Below, piece after piece: positions 1-6,316 of a DNA stretch of 6,558 nucleotides. The translations under genes were made by a program, and so were the position numbers. Source of the stretch: an uncultured Bacilli bacterium (GTDB lineage Bacteria; Bacillota_I; Bacilli_A; RF39; UBA660); the NCBI GenBank assembly GCA_944371545.1, contig CALVXT010000074.1, positions 1-6,558 on the forward strand, given 5' to 3'. How positions within the stretch are numbered: the first letter of the stretch is position 1; every line of letters begins with the position of its first letter. The notes under the pieces are model-generated. The model was not told the DNA's origin. It saw only the letters and a program-made list of their open reading frames with translations, and made no database searches.

Positions 1-365
1 AATCCATGAGGAAAAGTAAACTTAGAAAAAGATAAAGCTAAATTCGCTCTTTTTTTAACATCTTCATGCAACCCCAAAGAACTCCCAATGACAAAGGTAA
101 TTGTAGAATAATTCAAAAAAAGTTCATCAATCTTCTTAGCCAAATCTTCACTAGACATTACACTTCCTAAAATTTCTAAAGTAATTACATAATCACGAGG
201 AGAAATAAAAGGCAACAAATGTTCCTTTTCCTTTTCTAAATTATCCTCATCCTTAACTTCAATAATTTCTATTTTATGATATTTAGATATTCTTTTTTCA
301 TAATCCATAATCATTTCTCTTAAATAATTTTCTTTTATTTTACCGACACACAAAATCTTTATCAT
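1..365 (-). CDS. rlmH: 23S rRNA (pseudouridine1915-N3)-methyltransferase RlmH, 3' end cut by window
   Basis: RlmH is a small SPOUT-family methyltransferase that uses S-adenosylmethionine to methylate pseudouridine 1915 in helix 69 of 23S rRNA on assembled ribosomes. The visible 121 residues start MIKILCVGKIKE and include DYEKRISKY (21-29), the strand VITLEILG (60-67), the knot loop FVIGSSLGL (91-99) and ALSFSKFTFPHG (110-121), which match the family from its N terminus into the trefoil knot. Roughly the last 35 residues, including the conserved C-terminal tail, lie beyond the window. The ATG at 363-365 is preceded by GAAGGTG at 370-376 with 4 bases between. The gene starts inside walJ, overlapping it by 26 bases, so the two are probably translationally coupled. 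Oddities are a shortened segment after strand IIEV (34-37) and a serine where the family normally has the second glycine of the knot loop. The identification is firm. Confidence 0.95.
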   Translation of the reverse strand, partial: MIKILCVGKIKENYLREMIMDYEKRISKYHKIEIIEVKDEDNLEKEKEHLLPFISPRDYVITLEILGSVMSSEDLAKKIDELFLNYSTITFVIGSSLGLHEDVKKRANLALSFSKFTFPHG

Positions 366-1122
366 CGCACACCTTCGTTACTTCGTTTTGCTTAGCACAC
401 ACGACATCAGAAAAACTCATCTCATATTCTTTAAAAGTTTGAAAAAAAGTTTCCAAAGCTTTTTCTTCTGTATTATTATGTTTTGATAAATGCATTAAAA
501 CAATTTTTTTTGTATTTTCACCAATCAATTTTGTCAAATAAAAACTACTATCTTTATTAGATAAATGTCCTAAAGTTCCTAATACTCGTTGCTTAAGCCA
601 TTTAGGATAAGGACCTTCCATAAGCATTTCAATATCATGATTACTTTCAATCAAATAATAATTTTTATCTTTCAAAAGTGAAAAATATTTCCGATTCAAA
701 TACCCGGTATCTGTAAGATATACCAACGATTCTTGACCATCAGACAGAATAAAGTTTCTAGAATCCGTTACATCATGACTTGTTCGAATTGTTTGAACAC
801 GAATAGAATCAATATAAAAATCATCATCATAAATAACAACATTTTCATAATCTTTTAAAAAATCTAAATCATAGAACATTTTCTCAGTCACATAAACCTT
901 AGGATGAAATTTTTTCAAAAAAACTTTTAAAGCACTCACATGATCATCATGAGTATGACTAATTAAAATTGCATCTATATTTGTAGGTTCTTCCTGAATT
1001 TCTAAAATTTTTTCTTTAATATATTTAGCATTTTTTCCAATATCAATTAATATTTTTACATTGCCAGATGAAAAGAAGGTAGAATTACCTTCACTTCCAC
1101 TAGCCAAAACAACAGCTTTCAT
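340..1122 (-). CDS. walJ: WalJ/YycJ-type metallo-beta-lactamase-fold hydrolase
   Basis: This 260-residue protein has the metallo-beta-lactamase fold of the YycJ/WalJ family, predicted cytosolic metal-dependent hydrolases encoded with the WalRK cell-wall two-component system in many Bacillota. The substrate is not settled; DNA-related nuclease roles have been proposed for relatives. Visible signatures are the N-terminal LASGSEGNST (6-15), the metal-binding HTHDDH (56-61), TSHD with His116, TDTG (137-140), ESNHD (159-163), GHLSN (185-189) and a C-terminal MHLSKHNN containing His211. All expected metal ligands are present. The ATG at 1120-1122 overlaps the TGA of the upstream M23 gene as ATGA, with GGAG at 1132-1135. 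The 3' end holds the start of rlmH. The walJ-rlmH order resembles the Bacillus and Staphylococcus locus, but walRKHI are not in view. No signal peptide or membrane segment is apparent. Confidence 0.95.
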   Translation of the reverse strand: MKAVVLASGSEGNSTFFSSGNVKILIDIGKNAKYIKEKILEIQEEPTNIDAILISHTHDDHVSALKVFLKKFHPKVYVTEKMFYDLDFLKDYENVVIYDDDFYIDSIRVQTIRTSHDVTDSRNFILSDGQESLVYLTDTGYLNRKYFSLLKDKNYYLIESNHDIEMLMEGPYPKWLKQRVLGTLGHLSNKDSSFYLTKLIGENTKKIVLMHLSKHNNTEEKALETFFQTFKEYEMSFSDVVCAKQNEVTKVCDDKDFVCR

Positions 1123-2645
1123 CTAAATAAACTCCATGGACTATACCACTTACCACCGTGTAATGGATCTCCTCTTGAAAATCCAAAATGCAAGTGGGCT
1201 CCGGTCGAAGAACCACTACTACCCATATGACCAATCTGTTGTCCTTTTGAAACGCGATCTCCAACAGAAACCATTAAATCAGTTGTAATATGAGAATACA
1301 AAGTATAAAAATTATTCGCATGTTGAACAACAATGTAATTACCATAACTCATACCACACATACTTCCATACCAACCAATATTAGCACATGTAGCATTCGT
1401 AGCAACAACAGTTCCATCTTGAGCCGCATAAATTGGTGACCCAAAACCAGTACCAGATATATCCAACGCATTATGGAAATCTCCCCAACGCCACTCATAA
1501 TCTGTAGTAATAATATATGGAGTAAGAGTCGGCCATGCCCAAGTCATACCTGTATCAATATAATCACCATGTGCACTTCCAATATTATAATTATATGAAG
1601 GTCCAACCGAAGTGATTTCTTCCACAGATTCTCTTATAGTAACACTGCTAATTACATTCGCGTCTTGTCCACGTTCACCATTTATAATTCGAACCTCTTG
1701 AGTAATTCGCTCTAATCCAGTGACACCTGCTTGAGTAACTTTACTATCTCCTCGCGCCATATTGTAATCAACCACAGTTGATTTCGTAAATGCCTGCTCA
1801 ACATCCTCAGTAATACGAACCTCTTGATATAAAGTCAAAATAGGATTAATAATTCCATTAGATAAAGTGTCTCCAATAGCTAAAACAGCATTTTCTCCAC
1901 GATATTTTGGATTAGCTATCAAAAGCTCTCGAACATTTAGTTTACTAGCTTCAGCAATACTAGCTAAAGTATCTCCTTTTTGAACAATATAACTTTGAGT
2001 AGGTTCAGTTGTTCCATAAAGTAAATATTGAGTAAGTTCATCAGCATCCGTAAAGATTTTATCGTGAACAGAAACATAAGCACTTTTAATCGTAACAGTT
2101 TCTTCAAATTCCATATGATTAATATAAGAACCTACATCCGTAATTTCATCCTGCGTATTATGAATGTAAGCTTGATAATCCGCTTCATCAACAAAGGTAG
2201 TAATGAAATTATGTTCAGCTTCATAATAAATATCATCATCTAAAACTTGAATCGTAGTAACTTTTTCCTCCTCATTTTCTGTAGCTGGAGAAGTAATCGT
2301 TATTAAATATCCTTGTATAGTAAAATCACTTTTTTCTTTAATTTTTTCATAAACTTCATTAGCAGACGTAATATCTTCATTATAAGTCACATATTCTAAA
2401 ATATTAAAACCATTAGGAGGATACACCTGGTCTACTTTATAAGTATCTTTGATATCTTGTTGCTCTTCATTAATTAAATTCAAAAGTTCATCTTGATCTT
2501 GTATCAATCCAAGTTTCTCACCATCTAAATACACTTGATAAACATTTTGGGGAGTAGCATTTTTATCTGGAAAACCAATCCAAACAAAAAGAATGACAAA
2601 AAAAATCGTAACTATTCCTAAAAGTATTTTATCTTTAGTTTTCAT
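1119..2645 (-). CDS. Membrane-anchored LysM-G5-M23 peptidoglycan endopeptidase
   Basis: Predicted cell-wall hydrolase of 508 residues, held outside the membrane by one N-terminal helix (about 7-25) after a short lysine-rich start. Residues 35-210 form an extracellular region in which a VYLDGEKLG-type motif followed by DELLNLI recurs more loosely near 192-212 (VSVHDKIFTDADELTQYLL), suggesting repeated small modules. A LysM domain (219-261, YIVQKGDTLASIAEA) should bind peptidoglycan glycan. A G5 domain follows (about 270-348). The C-terminal M23 domain keeps the zinc site: His391 and Asp395 in HNALD, catalytic His452 in YSHIT, and His484 and His486 in AHLHF, so it should be an active glycyl-glycine or DD-type endopeptidase. 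An in-frame TTG lies 24 bases upstream, but AAAGGAG sits 5 bases before the ATG at 2643-2645 and the promoter overlaps that TTG, so the ATG is chosen. The stop overlaps the walJ start by 4 bases. Confidence 0.93.
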   Translation of the reverse strand: MKTKDKILLGIVTIFFVILFVWIGFPDKNATPQNVYQVYLDGEKLGLIQDQDELLNLINEEQQDIKDTYKVDQVYPPNGFNILEYVTYNEDITSANEVYEKIKEKSDFTIQGYLITITSPATENEEEKVTTIQVLDDDIYYEAEHNFITTFVDEADYQAYIHNTQDEITDVGSYINHMEFEETVTIKSAYVSVHDKIFTDADELTQYLLYGTTEPTQSYIVQKGDTLASIAEASKLNVRELLIANPKYRGENAVLAIGDTLSNGIINPILTLYQEVRITEDVEQAFTKSTVVDYNMARGDSKVTQAGVTGLERITQEVRIINGERGQDANVISSVTIRESVEEITSVGPSYNYNIGSAHGDYIDTGMTWAWPTLTPYIITTDYEWRWGDFHNALDISGTGFGSPIYAAQDGTVVATNATCANIGWYGSMCGMSYGNYIVVQHANNFYTLYSHITTDLMVSVGDRVSKGQQIGHMGSSGSSTGAHLHFGFSRGDPLHGGKWYSPWSLFR

Positions 2646-2650
2646 AAGCA

Positions 2651-2657
2651 CTCCTTT
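2651..2657 (-). promoter_or_regulatory. Shine-Dalgarno site deciding the M23 gene start
   Basis: AAAGGAG lies 5 bases upstream of the ATG at 2643-2645. It lies inside the longest open frame, which could begin at a TTG at 2667-2669, and therefore argues for the downstream ATG. Confidence 0.85.
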
Positions 2658-2668
2658 TAACATTTTCA

Positions 2669-2697
2669 ATTATATCATAAAAAAGAAAGTTCGTAAA
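2669..2697 (-). promoter_or_regulatory. Promoter of the M23-walJ-rlmH operon
   Basis: A consensus -10 TATAAT (2669-2674) is preceded by TGA, giving an extended -10 TGATATAAT. At a 17-base spacing lies TTTACG (2692-2697), matching the -35 consensus at 4 of 6 positions. Transcription would begin near 2663, giving a leader of about 18 bases that contains the Shine-Dalgarno site. The -35 sits mostly in the loop of the upstream terminator hairpin. The call rests on sequence match only. Confidence 0.75.
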
Positions 2698-2707
2698 ATG
2701 AACTTTC
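2679..2707 (-). terminator. Intrinsic terminator of the rplI-dnaB-orf284 operon
   Basis: On the minus strand GAAAGTTC (2700-2707) and GAACTTTC (2685-2692) form a perfect 8-base-pair stem with a 7-base loop, followed at once by six T (2679-2684). The hairpin begins 2 bases after the TAG stop of the upstream gene. The stem has only three G-C pairs, so termination may be partial. Confidence 0.8.
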
Positions 2708-2709
2708 AA

Positions 2710-3564
2710 CTATTTCAAAGTCAACTTTCGAACAAAAGGTTCACCCTTTAAAGCCAAATATTCATCTTTCTGAAAAGAAGTATTCGCAATTTTTCGAATT
2801 TTTCTTAACTCTTGCTCAGACACAATATTCGTATAAGCATTTGCATATTGAATTTGGCCATCATATATTCCTCTTACAATCGCATAACTTGCATTTTTTA
2901 AAAATACATCAGCCATCAAAGCATTTTCCATTTGTATTTTTTCTCGAAAAGAAAAAGGACTGTCAAAAAAAGCTTCTCCAAAAGTTTTTTGAACTAAAAA
3001 TTTTTTATATTGAACATCCCTATCAGATAATAATTCTAAGCCTGCATCTTTTCTTAAATACTTACCATAAATCAAAGAATAAACTTGATTAGGATTTGTT
3101 CCATAAATATGTAACTCTTTTGTACTTCGAGATTCGATCTCATCTCTTAATGCTAATTCAAAAGCAAGACGTCTCATTAATTCAAGACCATTCTTACTTA
3201 ATTTTTTTTCATAATCAGACAGATCTATATCAAAAGGATATACCAAATTTAATTTGTCTGAATGACTAGACCCCCAAATAATATTTCCACCAAAATATTT
3301 TTCATGATATAAACCTTCAGAAATATCAACTTCAGGATTTAAAGAACCTCTAGCTTTACAAATATCTTGAAAAAGCTCTTGAAATTCAGGATTTTCATAA
3401 TAAAAATATAACTTTCTTTTTAAATCAGATTCAAGTACTTGATATACACCATTATTAGTCAAATAAGAAAACAATACTCTAACAAAATCCTCTTCTGTAA
3501 ATTTTTTTTCTTTTGATAAGCATGTATTTATTTTCATCTCTTCATGTAAATCAATTTTACTCAT
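2710..3564 (-). CDS. Conserved-looking hypothetical protein following dnaB
   Basis: I do not recognise this 284-residue protein. It has no signal peptide, membrane helix or cysteine cluster (Cys15 and Cys69 only) and looks cytosolic and mixed alpha/beta, rich in Lys, Glu, Tyr and Phe. Visible segments are a charged helical N-terminal part (20-72), a Gly/aromatic stretch GGNIIWGSSHS (92-102), a helix around GLELMRRLAFELALRDEIES (126-145) and a helical C-terminal half with the segment YAIVRGIYDGQIQY (227-240). No nucleotide-binding loop or catalytic signature is obvious. AGGGAGGT at 3569-3576, 4 bases before the ATG, is one of the strongest ribosome sites in the window. It lies 21 bases behind dnaB in the same direction and directly before the terminator, so it is the last gene of the rplI-dnaB operon. 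A link with replication is suggested by position alone. Confidence 0.85.
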   Translation of the reverse strand: MSKIDLHEEMKINTCLSKEKKFTEEDFVRVLFSYLTNNGVYQVLESDLKRKLYFYYENPEFQELFQDICKARGSLNPEVDISEGLYHEKYFGGNIIWGSSHSDKLNLVYPFDIDLSDYEKKLSKNGLELMRRLAFELALRDEIESRSTKELHIYGTNPNQVYSLIYGKYLRKDAGLELLSDRDVQYKKFLVQKTFGEAFFDSPFSFREKIQMENALMADVFLKNASYAIVRGIYDGQIQYANAYTNIVSEQELRKIRKIANTSFQKDEYLALKGEPFVRKLTLK

Positions 3565-3585
3565 AATAACCTCCCTAAATTTTCC

Positions 3586-4929
3586 TTATATTTCTTCCAT
3601 TGGTGAATATGGTTTAAAACAACTTTTATTCAACTCAAATAAAATTTGAAATAAGCCAGTACTACCACGACGATGCTTAGCAATAATTACATCAACGGGC
3701 ACGATATTACTTTTATTCTCGGCTGTTTTGGTTTCAAAATAATCTTGACGATTCAAAAATAATACCAAATCAGCATCCTGTTCAATTGAACCAGATTCAC
3801 GAAGGTCAGCAAGTCTTGGTTGATTAGACTCCCGCCTTTCAGCATTACGTGACAACTGTGCAAGGGCAATAACAGGAACCTTTAATTCCATAGCCATCGT
3901 TTTAAAAGCACGAGATATCTCAGAAACTTCGACTTGTCTAGACTCTACTCGACCTCCAGTTGTAACAAGCTGCAAATAATCGATAACAACCAAAGCAAGA
4001 CCTTTAGGACTAGAGGCAAGACGTCGACATTTCGCCTTGATTTCAGGAGCTGTTACAGATGCATCATCTTCAATATAAATATTCGTATCGGCAAGTTCAC
4101 TCATGGCTTCTGTATACCGTTTCCAATCATTATCGTTTAACATTCCTGTTTTTAATTTCTCGCCTTCAATCTGCCCAACAGAACTAATCATTCGATTAAC
4201 AAGCTGTTCAGCACTCATCTCCAAATTAAAAATAGCAACAGCTTTATCCGTACTCATCGCAGCATTTGTCGCAATATTTAAAGCAAAAGCTGTTTTTCCC
4301 ATACCAGGACGAGCTGCAAGAATAATAAGTTCACCTTCATGTAACCCAGCAGTCGCTTTATCCAAATCTTTAAAACCAGTTGTAATACCTGTTACGACAC
4401 TTTTATTTTTGCTCATTCTCTCTAAATTTTCATGAGCTTCACGTAAAGCTTCAGTAATAGGTTTAAATTCACTCGTCTTACGTGTACGAATAACATTTAA
4501 AAGTTTTTGTTCAGAAGTATCAAGCAAAGTAGTTAAATTTTCTTCCTCATCATACGCATCTGTAACAATATTTGTAGCGGTATCTATAAGCCTTCTTCTG
4601 GTAGCCTTGTCCTTAACAATATCCATATAATAATCTAAGTTTGCACTAGTCGCAACAGAATCAATAATCTCACTTAAATATTCAATTCCACCAATAGCAT
4701 TCAAATTTTTTTGCTTATCCAACTCATTTTTCACAGTTGTAATATCAATAGGCGTATTGCTTTTATATAATGAAACCAATGCTAAAAAGATTTTTTTATG
4801 AGCATCACTAAAAAACATATCTTCCGTTAAATTTTCCATAATTTTTTCCATTGCATATGGATTTAAAAAAGTTACACCTAAAACACTCATTTCAGCTTCT
4901 AAATTTTGAGGCATTACTCTTGATGCCAT
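3586..4929 (-). CDS. dnaB: Replicative DNA helicase DnaB (called DnaC in Bacillus)
   Basis: Hexameric, ATP-driven 5'-3' helicase that unwinds DNA at the replication fork and partners with primase and the loader. The 447-residue protein has normal length and no intein. The N-terminal domain (PQNLEAEMSVLG onwards, 6-18, to about 105) is followed by a linker and the RecA-like domain. Walker A is ARPGMGKTA (206-214), the catalytic Glu is in FNLEMS (Glu237), Walker B is VVIDYLQL (314-321), the sensor segment is QLSRN (358-362), then DLRESGSIEQDAD (375-387) and the arginine-finger region KHRRGSTG (418-425). An upstream GTG at 4936-4938 extends the frame by 3 codons, but it is part of the Shine-Dalgarno AGGTGAT, so the ATG at 4927-4929 is preferred. 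It lies 9 bases behind rplI, whose stop codon overlaps that same ribosome site, and 21 bases before the unknown gene. Confidence 0.98.
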   Translation of the reverse strand: MASRVMPQNLEAEMSVLGVTFLNPYAMEKIMENLTEDMFFSDAHKKIFLALVSLYKSNTPIDITTVKNELDKQKNLNAIGGIEYLSEIIDSVATSANLDYYMDIVKDKATRRRLIDTATNIVTDAYDEEENLTTLLDTSEQKLLNVIRTRKTSEFKPITEALREAHENLERMSKNKSVVTGITTGFKDLDKATAGLHEGELIILAARPGMGKTAFALNIATNAAMSTDKAVAIFNLEMSAEQLVNRMISSVGQIEGEKLKTGMLNDNDWKRYTEAMSELADTNIYIEDDASVTAPEIKAKCRRLASSPKGLALVVIDYLQLVTTGGRVESRQVEVSEISRAFKTMAMELKVPVIALAQLSRNAERRESNQPRLADLRESGSIEQDADLVLFLNRQDYFETKTAENKSNIVPVDVIIAKHRRGSTGLFQILFELNKSCFKPYSPMEEI

Positions 4930-4933
4930 AATA

Positions 4934-4940
4934 ATCACCT
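4934..4940 (-). promoter_or_regulatory. Shine-Dalgarno site of dnaB overlapping the rplI stop
   Basis: AGGTGAT is a 7-base match to the 16S anti-Shine-Dalgarno complement and ends 4 bases before the ATG at 4927-4929. The AG of the rplI stop codon TAG (4939-4941) is its first two bases, so ribosomes ending rplI stop directly on the dnaB ribosome site. It rules out the GTG inside it as a likely start. Confidence 0.85.
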
Positions 4941-5379
4941 ACTTCTTTAAAACAACTTTTAAAGGGAAAATAACTCTTTTATGAAGTTCAATGGTAACTT
5001 CATGAGTTCCTAACGAATCAATCGGATGATCCAACTTTATACATTTTTTATCAATAGAAAATCCCATTTTCTTTAATTCATCACTTATTTGTTTTGTTGA
5101 AATCACTCCAAAAACCTTATCTTCTTTTCCAGTTTTCACTTGAAAAACAATTTGTTTTTTTTCTAATTCTTTTTGAATATTTTGAAAATCTTTAACTCGA
5201 TCTTCCTCTTCTAAATGTCTTTCTAGTAAAGAACGATCTAAAACTTCTTTACTTTTTTTCGTTTCAGGAACAGCCAAACCATTTTTAATTAAATAATTTG
5301 TTGCATACCCATCACTTACATTAATGATATCATCTTTTTTTCCTTGACCTTTAACATCTTTTAATAAAATAACTTTCAT
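4939..5379 (-). CDS. rplI: 50S ribosomal protein L9
   Basis: L9 binds domain V of 23S rRNA near the base of the L1 stalk and reaches out from the large subunit; loss in other bacteria affects frame maintenance. The 146-residue protein is close to the usual 147-150. It has the N-terminal rRNA-binding domain with MKVILLKDVKGQGKKDD and the signature GYATNYLIKNGLAVP (about 24-38), a long charged connecting helix (about 41-75) and the C-terminal domain from GKEDKVFGVIS to the end. The start is the ATG at 5377-5379, with GGAGGT at 5387-5392 and 7 bases between. The longest frame could begin at a TTG within that ribosome site, which I reject because every L9 begins MKVILL-like. An extended -10 promoter lies directly upstream, and dnaB follows after 9 bases. 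The rplI-dnaB pair is a widely conserved order in Bacillota. Confidence 0.98.
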   Translation of the reverse strand: MKVILLKDVKGQGKKDDIINVSDGYATNYLIKNGLAVPETKKSKEVLDRSLLERHLEEEDRVKDFQNIQKELEKKQIVFQVKTGKEDKVFGVISTKQISDELKKMGFSIDKKCIKLDHPIDSLGTHEVTIELHKRVIFPLKVVLKK

Positions 5380-5386
5380 TAAAAAG

Positions 5387-5392
5387 ACCTCC
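5387..5392 (-). promoter_or_regulatory. Shine-Dalgarno site deciding the rplI start
   Basis: GGAGGT stands 7 bases before the ATG at 5377-5379. The alternative TTG at 5392-5394 overlaps this site and would leave no ribosome site of its own. Confidence 0.85.
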
Positions 5393-5405
5393 AATCACAG
5401 TACTT

Positions 5406-5429
5406 ATTATATCAAAAATATTTTAGAAA
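5406..5429 (-). promoter_or_regulatory. Promoter of the rplI-dnaB-orf284 operon
   Basis: TGATATAAT (5406-5414) is an extended -10 identical over nine bases to the one before the M23 gene. The -35 region is poor: the best candidates 16-18 bases upstream are ATTTAT-like A/T runs with about 3 of 6 matches, so the interval given is only the approximate reach. Predicted start is near 5401, leaving a leader of about 22 bases. It lies in the 56-base gap after the HipA-like gene, in which I see no convincing terminator, so some readthrough from that gene is possible. Confidence 0.65.
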
Positions 5430-5435
5430 TAAATG

Positions 5436-6299
5436 CTATTTTTTAAAAAAACGCTTTTCATACATTTTCAACATGTTATCTATCTGAGCAATATATTCAT
5501 CATAACAAATATGACGTATAGTATTAGGATGAAGCTTTTTTCCTAAAGACTTCTCAATATCATTTAAAACCTCAGTCTTAGTAGGTATGAGCACAAAAAG
5601 TTCTTTAAACAATTCATAATACTTTGGTATTGATTCTTCCAACACTTCAATTGGTTTACGTCTTTTTCTAGAATCATGCCCATAATTCTCCAAAGCAACA
5701 ACATAACGAGTTGAATTTAAATCCAAACAAAAACTTCCGTCAAAATCAAAAAAAGGAGCTAAACGAAAAGAAGAATCTTTTAAAATAATAAGGTTACGAT
5801 AATGCATATCATAATCTCCTAGTAAAAACTGACAAAAAAACAATTTCACAATATCTTGCATAAGAGAAGAAACAATCGCTTCATTATTTAAATCATTTCT
5901 AAAAAAATAACATAAAGCTTGATAAATATCTTCCAAATTATATAAATCATAAGATTTTTGAATATAAGATTTATGCTTTCGTTTTAAAACAACTTCTAAA
6001 AAATACTTATCTAAAATATTTTTTAAAGAAAACTCTTTTAAATGATGAGGATTATAACTTGTAGAAACAATTCCTTTGTAGCTTTGATATCTAGCCATAT
6101 CAAGCGATACAGTTGGTATTTCTAAAGCACGCAAAACATAAGTACAAAATAACTGAGAAATAGCTAAAGATTCCAAACAATCTTTAAAATATAATTCCTG
6201 ACCTTTATAAAATTTTAAAATTTCTCCGCCCTTATCTCTAGGAATATGTTGTGCGACTCTTAAAGAATCCAAAATTATATACCCATCTTCTCGTTCCAA
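5436..6299 (-). CDS. Stand-alone HipA-like protein kinase
   Basis: Predicted cytosolic serine/threonine kinase of the HipA C-terminal fold, 287 residues from the TTG start. The first part resembles the family's ATP-binding lobe: ELYFKD (35-40, candidate ATP lysine), a helix ESLAISQLFCTYVLRALEIP (43-62), then YKGIVSTSYNP (74-84). The catalytic core is LLGDYDMHYRNLIIL (159-173), with Asp164, His166 and Asn169 in the D-x-H-x-x-N arrangement, followed by LAPFFDFDGS (180-189), whose Asp185 is the expected metal ligand. These two blocks are the main evidence. The HipA N-terminal domain is absent and no HipB-like antitoxin gene adjoins, so a toxin role is not shown. An in-frame GTG at 6306-6308 lies inside the Shine-Dalgarno AGGTGAT, so TTG at 6297-6299 is preferred. 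It sits alone between rpsR and rplI with its own promoter. Target unknown. Confidence 0.8.
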   Translation of the reverse strand: MEREDGYIILDSLRVAQHIPRDKGGEILKFYKGQELYFKDCLESLAISQLFCTYVLRALEIPTVSLDMARYQSYKGIVSTSYNPHHLKEFSLKNILDKYFLEVVLKRKHKSYIQKSYDLYNLEDIYQALCYFFRNDLNNEAIVSSLMQDIVKLFFCQFLLGDYDMHYRNLIILKDSSFRLAPFFDFDGSFCLDLNSTRYVVALENYGHDSRKRRKPIEVLEESIPKYYELFKELFVLIPTKTEVLNDIEKSLGKKLHPNTIRHICYDEYIAQIDNMLKMYEKRFFKK

Positions 6300-6303
6300 A
6301 AAA

Positions 6304-6310
6304 ATCACCT
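6304..6310 (-). promoter_or_regulatory. Shine-Dalgarno site of the HipA-like gene
   Basis: AGGTGAT stands 4 bases before TTG at 6297-6299, the same motif and spacing as at dnaB. This favours TTG over the GTG contained in the site. If the promoter call is right, the transcript starts at or a few bases before this site, so initiation at the GTG on a nearly leaderless message cannot be excluded. Confidence 0.6.
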
Positions 6311-6316
6311 ATAAAA

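Noticed and set aside
1119..1125. TGA read as tryptophan (Mycoplasma code)
   Set aside because: All genes are full length with the standard code, no frame has internal TGA, and TGA here ends the M23 gene exactly at the walJ start.
2028..2243. Plus-strand open frame of 71 codons, and similar ones at 2841-3092, 3934-4140 and 4103-4435
   Set aside because: Each lies antisense inside a well-supported minus-strand gene; low-complexity composition and the overlap with conserved coding sequence mark them as shadows.
2646..2669. TTG start giving the M23 protein eight extra residues
   Set aside because: It overlaps the -10 element and would lie upstream of the predicted transcription start; AAAGGAG precedes the ATG at 2643-2645.
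4927..4938. GTG start giving dnaB three extra residues
   Set aside because: The GTG is part of the AGGTGAT ribosome site; the ATG at 4927-4929 is correctly spaced and gives the usual DnaB N terminus.
5404..5438. Possible AT-only hairpin after the HipA-like gene
   Set aside because: The arms AAAAATA and TATTTTT contain no G-C pair and have a loop of about 16 bases; chance in such AT-rich sequence.
5436..6299. HipBA-type toxin-antitoxin module
   Set aside because: The neighbouring genes are rpsR and rplI; no helix-turn-helix antitoxin frame or operator palindrome is present, so only an orphan kinase is supported.
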